Of a stretch of 64,000 nt of DNA, positions 21,901 to 30,963 are shown one piece after another. Source of the stretch: Saccharothrix sp. NRRL B-16348 (GTDB taxonomy: Bacteria; Actinomycetota; Actinomycetes; Mycobacteriales; Pseudonocardiaceae); assembly GCF_001280085.1 (NCBI RefSeq), contig NZ_LGED01000269.1:124001-188000 (forward strand). Reading direction: 5' to 3'. The translations under genes and the position numbers were made by a program. How positions within the stretch are numbered: position 1 is the first letter of the stretch; the number at the start of each line of letters is the position of its first letter. The notes under the pieces are model-generated. The model searched no databases and was not told the DNA's origin. It saw only the letters and a list, made by a program, of their open reading frames with translations.

Positions 21901-23261
21901 GAAGGCTCCTTGCCGAACAGCGCACGCGCGTCGCCCGCCGTGACGACCGAGCCGGTCACCACGACGCCGCCGCCGGACACGATGTCGCCGTCGTCGCTCT
22001 CCTCGGCCAGCCGCACGGCCTCCTCGATCGCGTCGTCGAGGTGCGGCTGGACGACCATCCGGTCGTCGCCGAAGATCGGGATCGCGATGCCCGCGAGCAG
22101 GTCGGGGTCCATGGCCCGCGGCGAGGAGTTCGAGGTCAGGACGACCTCGTGGACGACCGGCTCGAGCGCGCTGAGGATGCCGACGGCGTCCTTCTCCTGC
22201 ATCACGCCGACCACGGCCACCAGCTTGCGGAAGCCGAACTCCTCGTCCAGCGCCTTGGCCAGCGCCTCCGCGCCCTGCGGGTTGTGCGCCGCGTCGACCA
22301 GCACGGTCGGCGCGGTGCGGACGCGTTCCAGGCGGCCCGGCGAGGTGGCGGTGGCGAACGCCTCGCGCACGGCCTCGATGTCGAGTTGCCGGTCGGGGCC
22401 CGCGCCGAAGAACGCCTCCACGGCGGCCAGCGCCAGCGCCGCGTTCGCCGCCTGGTGGGCGCCGTGCAGCGGCAGGAACACCTCGTCGTACTCGCCGGCG
22501 AGACCTTGCAATCGCAGCATCTGGCCGCCGACGGCGATGTCGCGCTGGATCACGCCGAACTCGGAGCCCAGCCGCGCGACCGTGGCGTCCACCTCGGCGC
22601 ACCGCCTGAGCAGCACCTGCTCGACGGCGGGGTCCTGCTTGGCCATCACCGCGACCGCGCCGGGCTTGATGATCCCGGCCTTCTCCTCCGCGATCCCGGC
22701 CAGGTCGCCGCCGAGGTACTCGACGTGGTCGATCCCGATCGGCGTGATCACGGCGATCCGGCCGTCGGCGATGTTCGTCGCGTCCCAGGACCCGCCCATG
22801 CCGACCTCGATCACGGCGGCGTCGACGGGCGCGTCCGCGAACGCCGCGAACGCCATGCCGGTGAGCACCTCGAACTTGCTCATCGGCACGTCGCCGCGCG
22901 CGTCCACGATCGACAGGTACGGCTCGACGTCGCGGTAGATCTCGACGTACCGCTCGGGGCTGATGGGCGCGCCGTCGACGCTGATCCGCTCGGTCGCCAG
23001 CTGCAGGTGCGGGCTGGTGTAGCGGCCCGTGCGCAGGCCGATCCGGGTGAGCAGCGAGTCGATCATCCGCGACGTGGACGTCTTGCCGTTCGTGCCGCCG
23101 ACGTGCACCACGGGGTACGAGCCCTGCGGGTCGCCGAGGATGTCGGCCAGCGCCCGGATCCGGTCGAGGCTCGGCTCGATCTTGGTCTCGGGCCAGCGGG
23201 TGTTCAGCTCCGACTCGACCTGCCGCAGCTCCTCCAGCGCGCCCGTCTCGAAGCCGGTCAC
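21897..23261 (-). CDS. folC: folylpolyglutamate synthase / dihydrofolate synthase
   Basis: A 454-residue Mur-ligase-fold enzyme that adds glutamate to folates and, in many bacteria, makes dihydrofolate from dihydropteroate. The ATP loop is [10 protein letters not shown] (GTNGKTS 56-62), and the folate-enzyme region [13 protein letters not shown] follows. [12 protein letters not shown], the central [13 protein letters not shown] and [12 protein letters not shown] are all present. GTG 23261 overlaps the valS stop by four bases (GTGA), and the 3' end overlaps DUF4233 in the same way, so the three genes are translationally coupled. The frame stays open far upstream inside valS, but that part is antisense-free shadow, not protein. 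Confidence 0.96.
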   Translation of the reverse strand: MTGFETGALEELRQVESELNTRWPETKIEPSLDRIRALADILGDPQGSYPVVHVGGTNGKTSTSRMIDSLLTRIGLRTGRYTSPHLQLATERISVDGAPISPERYVEIYRDVEPYLSIVDARGDVPMSKFEVLTGMAFAAFADAPVDAAVIEVGMGGSWDATNIADGRIAVITPIGIDHVEYLGGDLAGIAEEKAGIIKPGAVAVMAKQDPAVEQVLLRRCAEVDATVARLGSEFGVIQRDIAVGGQMLRLQGLAGEYDEVFLPLHGAHQAANAALALAAVEAFFGAGPDRQLDIEAVREAFATATSPGRLERVRTAPTVLVDAAHNPQGAEALAKALDEEFGFRKLVAVVGVMQEKDAVGILSALEPVVHEVVLTSNSSPRAMDPDLLAGIAIPIFGDDRMVVQPHLDDAIEEAVRLAEESDDGDIVSGGGVVVTGSVVTAGDARALFGKEPS

Positions 23262-25894
23262 GAGTTGTCCTGCGGCAGGGTCTCGAGCCGGGCGTGGATG
23301 CGGTCGATCTCGGCGTTGGCCGCCGCGAGCCTGGCCTGGATCTTGGCCACGACCTCGGCGGGCGCCTTGTCGAGGAACGCGGCGTTGCCCAGCTTGCCCT
23401 CGCACTGGGCGCGTTCCTTCTCGGCCACGCCGAGGTCCTTGGCCAGCCGCTTGCGCTCGGCGACCACGTCGACCGTGCCGGACAGGTCCAGCTCGACCTT
23501 CACGGTGCCGTTGGGCAGGCCGACGTCCAGCGAGACGCTGACCGAGAAGTCGTCGCCGGGCTCGGTCATCCGGGTCAGCGACCGCACCGCGGGCACCTGG
23601 TCGAGCAGGTCGACGCAGCACGCGCCGCGCACCTTGCCCGCGACCTTCTGCGCGGGCTTGAGGCCCTGGTCGGAGCGGAACCGGCGGATCTCGGTGACCA
23701 GCTTCTTCAGGCCTTCGATCCGGGTGGCGGCGACCTCGTCGCGCGCGACACCGGTCGGCTTGGGCCAGTCCGCGATCACCACCGACTCGCCGCCGGTCAG
23801 CGTGGTCCACAGCGTCTCGGTGATGAACGGCGTCAACGGGTGCAGCAGCCGCAGCACGACGTCGAGCACGTGCCCGAGCACGGACTGGGTGGCCTCGGCC
23901 CGCGCGCCGCCCTCGGCGAGCTGGACCTTGGCCAGCTCCAGGTACCAGTCGCAGAACTCGTCCCAGGTGAAGTGGTAGAGCGCTTCGCTGAGCTTGGCGA
24001 ACTGGAAGCCCTCGAACTGGCCGTCGACCTCGGTCACGAGCCCGTCGAGCAGGTCGAGGATCCACCGGTCGGCGTCGGTGAGCTCCTCGCGCGGCGGGAG
24101 CGGGCGGTCGACGGTGGCGCCGTTGCTCAACGCGAACCGGGTGGCGTTCCACAGCTTGGTGGTGAAGTTGCGCGAGCCGGCGGCCCACTCGTCGGCGAGC
24201 GCCATGTCCGAGCCGGGGTTGGCGCTGCGCAGCAGGGTGAACCGGGTGGCGTCGGCGCCGTAGGCGTCCATCCAGTCGATGGGGTCGATGCCGTTGCCGC
24301 GCGACTTCGACATCTTCTTGCCGTACTGGTCGCGGATGAGGCCGTGCAGGAACACGTGGTCGAACGGCTGCTTGCCGTCCATCGCGTACAGGCCGAACAT
24401 CATCATCCGGACGACCCAGAAGAACAGGATGTCGTAGCCGGTGGACAGCACGCTGGTCGGGTAGAACTTGGCCAGGTCGCTGGTCCGGGTGGGCCAGCCG
24501 AGCGTGGAGAACGGCCACAGGCCGGACGAGAACCACGTGTCGAGCACGTCCTCGTCCTGCACCCAGCCCTCGCCGGGCGGCTCGTCGTCCGGGCCGACGC
24601 ACATGACCTTGTCGTTGGGGCCGTACCAGACGGGGATGCGGTGGCCCCACCACAGCTGGCGCGAGATGCACCAGTCGTTGAGGTTGTCGACCCAGTCGAA
24701 GTAGCGCTTGTTCAGCTCGGCCGGGTGGATGGTGGTGCGGCCGTCGCGCACGGCGGCGGAGGCCGCTTCGGCGAGCGGGGCGACCTTGACCCACCACTGC
24801 ATGGACAGGCGCGGCTCGATCACGGTGTCGCAGCGCGAGCAGTGGCCGACGGAGTGCTTGTAGGGGCGCTTCTCGGCCACGATGCGGCCTTGTTCGCGCA
24901 GGGCGGCGACGACGGCGGGGCGTGCCTCGAAGCGGTCCATGTCCTGGAACGGGCCGTGCGCGGTGATCACGCCGCGGCCGTCCATGACGGTGAGCGCGGG
25001 CAGCTCGTGGCGCTGGCCGATCTCGAAGTCGTTCGGGTCGTGCGCGGGGGTGACCTTGACCGCGCCGGTGCCGAACGCCGGGTCGACGTGCTCGTCGGCG
25101 ACGACGGGCACGTAACGGCCGGTCAGCGGCACTTCGACCTCGGTGCCGATGAGGTGCTGGTACCGCTCGTCGTCGGGGTGGACGGCCACGGCGGTGTCGC
25201 CGAGCATCGTCTCGGCGCGCGTGGTGGCGACCACGATCGAGTGCTCGCCCGAGCCGTAGCGGATGGAGACGAGCTCGCCGTCGTCCTCGGAGTGGTCGAC
25301 CTCGATGTCGGAGAGCGCGGTCTGGCAGCGCGGGCACCAGTTGATGATGCGTTCGGCGCGGTAGATCAGGCCGTCGTCGAAGAGCTTCTTGAAGATGGTC
25401 TGGACGGCGCGGGACAGGCCCTCGTCCATGGTGAAGCGGGTGCGGCTCCAGTCGACGCCCTCGCCGAGGCGGCGCATCTGGCCGAGGATCTTGCCGCCGA
25501 CCTCGTCGCGCCACTCCCAGACGCGTTCGATGAACTTCTCGCGGCCGACGTCGTGGCGGGACTTGCCCTCGCCGGCGAGCGCGCGTTCGACGGCGGTCTG
25601 GGTGGCGATGCCCGCGTGGTCGGTGCCGGGCAGCCAGAGCACCTCGTAGCCCTGCATGCGGCGGCGGCGGCTGAGCGCGTCCATGATGCTGTGGTTCAGC
25701 GCGTGGCCCATGTGCAGGCTGCCGTTGACGTTCGGCGGCGGGAGCACGATGGAGAACGGCGGCTTGTCGCTGGTCGCGTCGGCCGTGAAGTAGCCGCGCT
25801 CGACCCACCGCTCGTACAGCCCGGCCTCTACCTCGGCCGGGTTCCAGGCCGGTGGGAGTTCGGAGCGCTGCGGTGCGGTGGGGGTCTCAGTCAC
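23258..25894 (-). CDS. valS: valyl-tRNA synthetase
   Basis: An 878-residue class I aminoacyl-tRNA synthetase. The HIGH-type motif is [14 protein letters not shown] (HMGH 61-64) and KMSKS is at about 527-531 ([10 protein letters not shown]). The editing domain lies between ([17 protein letters not shown]) and a C-terminal coiled-coil arm ends the protein ([12 protein letters not shown] and following). It charges tRNA-Val in the cytoplasm and clears mischarged threonine. First gene of a coupled operon with folC and DUF4233. Full length for the family. Confidence 0.98.
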   Translation of the reverse strand: MTETPTAPQRSELPPAWNPAEVEAGLYERWVERGYFTADATSDKPPFSIVLPPPNVNGSLHMGHALNHSIMDALSRRRRMQGYEVLWLPGTDHAGIATQTAVERALAGEGKSRHDVGREKFIERVWEWRDEVGGKILGQMRRLGEGVDWSRTRFTMDEGLSRAVQTIFKKLFDDGLIYRAERIINWCPRCQTALSDIEVDHSEDDGELVSIRYGSGEHSIVVATTRAETMLGDTAVAVHPDDERYQHLIGTEVEVPLTGRYVPVVADEHVDPAFGTGAVKVTPAHDPNDFEIGQRHELPALTVMDGRGVITAHGPFQDMDRFEARPAVVAALREQGRIVAEKRPYKHSVGHCSRCDTVIEPRLSMQWWVKVAPLAEAASAAVRDGRTTIHPAELNKRYFDWVDNLNDWCISRQLWWGHRIPVWYGPNDKVMCVGPDDEPPGEGWVQDEDVLDTWFSSGLWPFSTLGWPTRTSDLAKFYPTSVLSTGYDILFFWVVRMMMFGLYAMDGKQPFDHVFLHGLIRDQYGKKMSKSRGNGIDPIDWMDAYGADATRFTLLRSANPGSDMALADEWAAGSRNFTTKLWNATRFALSNGATVDRPLPPREELTDADRWILDLLDGLVTEVDGQFEGFQFAKLSEALYHFTWDEFCDWYLELAKVQLAEGGARAEATQSVLGHVLDVVLRLLHPLTPFITETLWTTLTGGESVVIADWPKPTGVARDEVAATRIEGLKKLVTEIRRFRSDQGLKPAQKVAGKVRGACCVDLLDQVPAVRSLTRMTEPGDDFSVSVSLDVGLPNGTVKVELDLSGTVDVVAERKRLAKDLGVAEKERAQCEGKLGNAAFLDKAPAEVVAKIQARLAAANAEIDRIHARLETLPQDNS

Positions 25895-26007
25895 GGTCGA
25901 AGTCTACGGAGGCGCGGGTATCGACTTCTAACCAGATACCTGCTAGCGGCCGGGGTCGGCGTGTGATGCTTCGCGTGGGGGGCGCGACGAGTCTTGGGTG
26001 GTGGGGG

Positions 26008-26895
26008 ATGAACGGGTCCGACGAGCGCCTGGGGCCGGGCGAGGACACGTGGGAGGACCGGCTGGGGCCGGACGACGAGAAGTGGTTCCGGACGCGGGTG
26101 GAGCGGTGGTTCGCGCGCCACGGCAAGCTGGTCGGGGCGTTGGCGGTGCTGGTCGTGCTGGGGCCGGTGGTGGCGCTGTGGCGGACGGGCCGGTTGGACG
26201 ACGTCCTGTTCGACGACGTGCCCGCGGTGACGGTGCCCGCGTCGGTGTTCGGGGCGCCCCCGGACGTGGAGGGCGCCACGGTCCCGCTGAACCGGGAGCG
26301 CCCGTTCGCCGGGATGCCGGAGGACGGGTGGGCCGACGGCGAGGCCGGGATCGTGGCGCCGGTGGTGGAGGACTGGCAGGGGCGGGTCGTGCCGGTGGAG
26401 CAGCAGGTGGCGGCGTTGGAGTCGGTGCGGCGGGTGGTGGTCGCGGCGCGGCTGGACCCGCGGGTGCTGCGGGACGGCGACGTGGAGCCGGTGTTGGCGA
26501 TGCTCGCGCCGGGGCAGCGGGCCGACCTGCGGGCGCGGCTGGCGTCGGCGGACGGCGGTTCGGTGCTGACGCGGGTCGCGGACGGTGAGCGGCTGCTGGG
26601 CGTGCCGCCGAAGGTGTCGGGTTCGATGCGGGTCTCGGCGACCGAGCCCGGTTCGGTGGTCGTGCACACGTCGTTCACGTTCGCCTACGCGTTCGACACC
26701 GACCGGCCGCTGCGCAACCCGGCGGACGCCGTGGCGAAGGCGATCCACCAGGTCAGGTACGTCGTGGTGGGCGGTGAAGCGGTGTACGTGGACGAGGCGC
26801 ACAGCACGTACGTCACCGGTTCGTGTGGTGACGCGGACCGGAGCCGGATCGCGCCGCCGGCCTCCGCGCCGTACGGCGTGCCGTGCCTGAGGTGA
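26008..26895 (+). CDS. single-pass membrane protein, paralogue 1 of a tandem pair
   Basis: A 295-residue protein of unknown function. The N-terminal 45 residues are acidic and cytoplasmic-like, followed by a single membrane segment (KLVGALAVLVVLGPVVALW) and a long external domain. That domain shares RPFAG-x6-WADGEAGIV, a VVVAARLDPRVL helix and HTSFTFAYAFDTDRP with the next gene, so the two arose by duplication. ATG 26008 has GGGTGGTGGGGG upstream. It is divergent from valS across about 113 bases. Two cysteines near the C-terminus (GSCGD and PCLR) could form a disulfide. Confidence 0.75.
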   Translation: MNGSDERLGPGEDTWEDRLGPDDEKWFRTRVERWFARHGKLVGALAVLVVLGPVVALWRTGRLDDVLFDDVPAVTVPASVFGAPPDVEGATVPLNRERPFAGMPEDGWADGEAGIVAPVVEDWQGRVVPVEQQVAALESVRRVVVAARLDPRVLRDGDVEPVLAMLAPGQRADLRARLASADGGSVLTRVADGERLLGVPPKVSGSMRVSATEPGSVVVHTSFTFAYAFDTDRPLRNPADAVAKAIHQVRYVVVGGEAVYVDEAHSTYVTGSCGDADRSRIAPPASAPYGVPCLR

Positions 26896-26965
26896 CGATC
26901 CGTATCGACAACGCACCCGACACCTGGTAACGCCTTGGGTAGGGCTTGGCGAGCGTGGGAGCGAC

Positions 26966-27874
26966 GTGGACGAGTACCGGATCGAGGACCACCCCGACCT
27001 GCAGGACGCCGGGTGGGCGCGGGAGGCCGTGAAGCGGGCCGAGCGCGAGGCCAGGGTGCGGCGGCTGAGGTCGTTGCCGCGGCGGCCTCGGCGGCGGTTC
27101 TGGGTCGGTGCGGCGATCGCGGTGGCGGCGGTGCTGCTGGCGTGGGCGGTGATCGCCTCGGAGTCGAGCCCGTCGACGGCGCCGGGTGTGCGCCCGGTCG
27201 ACCTGGACGAACCGTTCGCGGGCACGTCGGCGGCGGCGTGGGCGGACGGTGCGGCCGGGGTGGTGGCGCCGGAGGCGGCGCAGGTGGGCTCGTACTCGGC
27301 GGAGCAGGTGGCGGCGGCCTACCAGCGGGTGCGGGAGGCGGTGGTCGCGGCACGGCTGGACCGGCGGGTGGTGGTCGATCACGACCTGGAGGGGTTCTTC
27401 GGGTTGTTCGCGCCCGACCTGCGGGAGTCGCTGCGGGTGTTGTTCGACGGCCGCAACGACGGTGAGGCGGCGTTGGTGGTGACGCGGGTGGACAAGGGTG
27501 CGCGGTTGGCGGAGGTGGAGCCGAAGGCGCGTGGCGAGATGGTTGCCGAGGTGGGGCCGGAGGGCGAGTTGGTGGTGCGGACGGACTACACGTTCGCCTA
27601 CGCGTTCGAGCCGGACCGGCCGGAGGCGGTGCGGGGGCCGTTGGACGTGGTGGCGTTGTCGCGGTTCCAGGTCCGGTACTCGGTGCGCACGGGCGGTGGC
27701 CCCGGGGTGGAGGGGCTGTGGGCGGACGCGTCGCTGGGCTCGCTGCACTCGATCGGCTGTTCGAGCGCCAAGCGCGGTTACCTGGCGCCCGCGTTCACCG
27801 AGCCGTCCTTGCCGCCGGGCCTCGACTTCGACCTCGGCGCGCCGTCGTCACCGGCCGACGGCTGCCCCGACTGA
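26966..27874 (+). CDS. single-pass membrane protein, paralogue 2 of a tandem pair
   Basis: A 302-residue protein related to the gene before it: a charged N-terminus (DEYRIEDHPDLQDAGWAREAV), a membrane segment near residues 49-68 (FWVGAAIAVAAVLLAWAVIA), then the shared external domain with EPFAGTSAAAWADGAAGVV, VVAARLDRRV and DYTFAYAFEPDRP. It also ends with cysteines (IGCSS and DGCPD), like paralogue 1. The start GTG 26966 lies 70 bases after the previous stop, so the pair is probably one operon. No enzymatic motif was seen; an extracytoplasmic binding or envelope role is a guess. Confidence 0.75.
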   Translation: MDEYRIEDHPDLQDAGWAREAVKRAEREARVRRLRSLPRRPRRRFWVGAAIAVAAVLLAWAVIASESSPSTAPGVRPVDLDEPFAGTSAAAWADGAAGVVAPEAAQVGSYSAEQVAAAYQRVREAVVAARLDRRVVVDHDLEGFFGLFAPDLRESLRVLFDGRNDGEAALVVTRVDKGARLAEVEPKARGEMVAEVGPEGELVVRTDYTFAYAFEPDRPEAVRGPLDVVALSRFQVRYSVRTGGGPGVEGLWADASLGSLHSIGCSSAKRGYLAPAFTEPSLPPGLDFDLGAPSSPADGCPD

Positions 27875-27912
27875 GGTCACCCGATCGGACGATTCGCGGC
27901 ACAGTGGCGCCG

Positions 27913-27934
27913 ATCACAATTGATGGTGATCACC
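27913..27934. promoter_or_regulatory. GTGAT-containing repeats upstream of the formate-dehydrogenase-like gene
   Basis: ATCAC (27913-27917) and GTGAT (27926-27930) flank an 8-base spacer, and GGTGATCACC (27925-27934) is a perfect 10-base palindrome overlapping them. This lies in the 251-base gap before the oxidoreductase start. It may be an operator. Nothing else stands out in that gap. Confidence 0.3.
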
Positions 27935-28125
27935 GGGGATCCGCGCAGGTGAGGACGCCGGAGGCACGGGCCGTTCACAACCCCTTGGGGCCCGTGACAG
28001 CGGTCCCGCGTCGTCCCTGGCGCGACCGGCGATCGGACAGACCGCCGGCGCGCTCGCGCGGGGCGCGCCGGCGGCACACCACCGGTCCGTTCGCGCGGCG
28101 GCACGGCGGCAGCACAATGGGGGGC

Positions 28126-30420
28126 ATGGACCGCAACCCGCCCCGGCAGGACATCGACGAGTCGCAGCTCGACGTGAGCGAGCCCAAGCGGTGGGCGGCG
28201 GGCATCCCCGGTGTCGCGGTGTCGCTGCAACGCGGTGTCGAGCAGATGGGCGTGGCCCGCACGGCGACCACGCTGCGGCTGCTCAACCAGCGCGAGGGCT
28301 TCGACTGCCCGGGCTGCGCGTGGCCGGAGCCGCAAGGGCACCGCAAGCTGGCCGAGTTCTGCGAGAACGGCGCGAAGGCGGTGGCCGAGGAGGCGACCAG
28401 GCGGCGCGTCGGGCCCGCGTTCTTCGCCGAGCACCCCATCGCCGAGCTCGCCGGCAAGACCGACTACTGGCTGGGCCAGCAGGGCCGGATCACCGAGCCG
28501 GTGGTGTTGCGGGAGGGCGCGACGCACTACGAGCCGATCGAGTGGCACGACGCGTTCTCGCTGATCGCCTCGCAGCTCAACGGCTTGGCGAGCCCGGACG
28601 AGGCCGTGTTCTACACGTCGGGCCGCACCAGCAACGAGGCCGCGTTCCTGTACCAGCTGCTGGTGCGCTCGTTCGGCACGAACAACCTGCCGGACTGCTC
28701 GAACATGTGCCACGAGTCGTCCGGCGCGGCGTTGTCGGAGACGACCGGCATCGGCAAGGGCTCGGTGAGCATCGAGGACTTCAACCGGGCCGACCTGATC
28801 GTGGTGGTGGGGCAGAACCCGGGCACGAACCACCCGCGGATGCTGTCGGCGTTGGAGGAGGCCAAGCGCGGCGGGGCGAAGATCGTGGCGGTGAACCCGT
28901 TGCCGGAGGCCGGGCTGCTGCGGTTCAAGAACCCGCAGAACCTGCGCGGGCTGGTCGGCGCGGGCACGAAGCTGGCCGACGAGTTCCTGCAGATCCGGCT
29001 GGGCGGCGACCAGGCGTTGTTCCAGGCGGCGGGCAACCTGCTGCTGTCGTGGGACGCGGTCGACTCCGAGTTCGTGGACGGCTTCACGGAGGGTTTCGCC
29101 GAGTACGCCGAGCACGTGCGGCGGCTGGACTGGGACTCGGTGGACGCGGCCACCGGCCTGCCGCGCGCCCAGGTCGAGCTGTTCGCCCGGATGCTGGCCG
29201 ACTCGCAGCGCACGATCTTCTGCTGGGCCATGGGGTTGACGCAGCACAAGCACGCGGTGCCGACGATCCGCGAGATCGCGAACGTGGCGCTGCTGCGCGG
29301 CATGATCGGCAAGCCCGGCGCGGGCCTGTGCCCCGTGCGCGGCCACTCGAACGTGCAAGGCGACCGGACCATGGGCATCTGGGAGAAGATGCCGGAGAAA
29401 TTCCTGTCCGCGTTGGAGTCCGAGTTCGGCATCGACGTGCCGCGCCGGCACGGTTTCGACACGGTGGCGTCGATCCGGGCCATGCGCGACGGCGCGGCGA
29501 AGGTGTTCTTCGCCGTCGGCGGGAACTTCGTCGCGGCCACCCCGGACACGGCGGTGACCGAGGCGGCCGTGCGGAAGCTGGACCTGACCGTGCACGTGTC
29601 GACCAAGCTGAACCGGTCGCACGTGGTGCACGGCCGCACGGCGTTGATCCTGCCCACGTTGGGGCGCACGGAGAGCGACCTCCAGCACACCGGCGAGCAG
29701 TTCGTCACGGTCGAGGACTCGATGTCGGTCGTGCACCGCTCGCGCGGCCGGCTGGCGCCCGCGAGCGACCGGCTGCTGTCGGAGGTGTCGATCGTGTGCC
29801 GGCTGGCGCGGGCCGTGCTGGGGCCGGACCACCCGGTGCCGTGGGAGGAGTTCGAGAAGGACTACGACCTGATCCGGGACCGGATCGCGCGGGTCGTGCC
29901 GGGGTGCGGCGACTACAACGCGCGGGTGCGCCTGCCGGACGGTTTCGTGCTGCCGCACGCGCCGCGCGACGCCCGTGAGTTCACCGGCACCCGGTCGGGC
30001 AAGGCGCACTTCTCGGCGAACGACCTGACCGTCCTGCGGGTGCCGCCGGGTCGGCTGCTGCTGCAGACCATGCGCAGCCACGACCAGTACAACACCACGA
30101 TCTACGGCCTCGACGACCGCTACCGGGGCGTGAAGGACGGCCGGCGGGTGGTGTTCGTCAGCCCGGAGGACCTCGACGCGCTCGACCTGCTCGACGGGCA
30201 GCACGTCGACCTGGTCAGCGAGTGGCCGGACGACCCGACCGGCGTGACCGAACGGCGTGCCGAGCGCTTCCGCGTGGTGGCCTACCCGACGGCGAAGGGC
30301 TGTGCGGCGGCGTACTTCCCGGAGGCGAACTCGCTGGTGCCCCTGGACTCCACGGCCACCGTGTCGGGCACGCCCACGTCGAAGTCGATCGTGGTGCGGC
30401 TGGAGAAGGTCGACGCCTGA
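28126..30420 (+). CDS. FdhF/YdeP family molybdopterin oxidoreductase
   Basis: A 764-residue cytoplasmic molybdenum enzyme of the formate dehydrogenase alpha-subunit superfamily. It has the CPGCAWPEP motif (C61, C64) characteristic of YdeP-type proteins and the molybdopterin region TSGRTSNEAAFLYQ. NMCHESSG places C195 where FdhF has its selenocysteine ligand. C-terminal cofactor-binding segments include LLLQTMRSHDQYNTT. The physiological substrate of YdeP proteins is not settled; formate is plausible because fdhD lies 6 kb downstream. The ATG at 28126 follows GGGGGG; an ATG nine bases upstream is an alternative. Single gene followed by a lipoprotein gene. Confidence 0.9.
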   Translation: MDRNPPRQDIDESQLDVSEPKRWAAGIPGVAVSLQRGVEQMGVARTATTLRLLNQREGFDCPGCAWPEPQGHRKLAEFCENGAKAVAEEATRRRVGPAFFAEHPIAELAGKTDYWLGQQGRITEPVVLREGATHYEPIEWHDAFSLIASQLNGLASPDEAVFYTSGRTSNEAAFLYQLLVRSFGTNNLPDCSNMCHESSGAALSETTGIGKGSVSIEDFNRADLIVVVGQNPGTNHPRMLSALEEAKRGGAKIVAVNPLPEAGLLRFKNPQNLRGLVGAGTKLADEFLQIRLGGDQALFQAAGNLLLSWDAVDSEFVDGFTEGFAEYAEHVRRLDWDSVDAATGLPRAQVELFARMLADSQRTIFCWAMGLTQHKHAVPTIREIANVALLRGMIGKPGAGLCPVRGHSNVQGDRTMGIWEKMPEKFLSALESEFGIDVPRRHGFDTVASIRAMRDGAAKVFFAVGGNFVAATPDTAVTEAAVRKLDLTVHVSTKLNRSHVVHGRTALILPTLGRTESDLQHTGEQFVTVEDSMSVVHRSRGRLAPASDRLLSEVSIVCRLARAVLGPDHPVPWEEFEKDYDLIRDRIARVVPGCGDYNARVRLPDGFVLPHAPRDAREFTGTRSGKAHFSANDLTVLRVPPGRLLLQTMRSHDQYNTTIYGLDDRYRGVKDGRRVVFVSPEDLDALDLLDGQHVDLVSEWPDDPTGVTERRAERFRVVAYPTAKGCAAAYFPEANSLVPLDSTATVSGTPTSKSIVVRLEKVDA

Positions 30421-30486
30421 GGCGGCCGGGACGGGCGCGCAAACGCTTCCGGTAACGCCGGCGGCCATTCGGGCGAACCAACCCAC

Positions 30487-30963
30487 GTGAAGGGAACCGT
30501 GCTCCTCGCCGTGGCCGCGCTCGCCGCCGCGTGCACGAGCACGCCGCCGAGCACGCCGACCACCGAGCATCCCCCGTCACCGACCGCGACCGACTCGGCG
30601 GGCGTGAACTGCGAGGACGCGCCGGCGGACGTGGTCGGCGCGGCGCTGGAGCTGAGGCTCAACCACCCGCGCCAGACGATCACCGACAACGTCGTCCGCT
30701 GCACCTACGACGGCGGCACGACCGAGGTCCGCTTCGAGACCGGCGCGGACGCCGCCTCCTTCGCCGAGGGCCGCACGGAGCACGCCCGGATCACCGACCT
30801 GCCCGGCTTCCACGACGAGGCTTACCGCGCCACCACCGTCACGGGCGAGGTCGTCCGCACCACCGTCACCGCCCGCGCGGGCACGGTCGAGGTCACCGTG
30901 ACCTCCGGCGCGACCGCCGACCGGGCCCAGCGGCTCATCGACGCCCTGTTCGCCGCCCTTTGA
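30487..30963 (+). CDS. small putative lipoprotein
   Basis: A 158-residue protein with a lipobox (LAALAAAC at residues 10-17, lipidated cysteine C17), then a Thr/Pro/Ser-rich linker and a compact domain with two cysteines (NCEDAP and RCTYDG). It resembles the DUF3558-like or short binding lipoproteins of actinomycetes, without a specific match. It should sit on the outer face of the membrane. GTG start at 30487. Its 3' end overlaps the convergent NB-ARC-TPR gene by 29 bases. Confidence 0.65.
   Translation: MKGTVLLAVAALAAACTSTPPSTPTTEHPPSPTATDSAGVNCEDAPADVVGAALELRLNHPRQTITDNVVRCTYDGGTTEVRFETGADAASFAEGRTEHARITDLPGFHDEAYRATTVTGEVVRTTVTARAGTVEVTVTSGATADRAQRLIDALFAAL

Noticed and set aside
23262..25808. 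Upstream extension of the folC frame through valS
   Set aside because: It is the alternative frame of valS, which has clear HIGH and KMSKS motifs; folC starts at the coupled GTG 23261.
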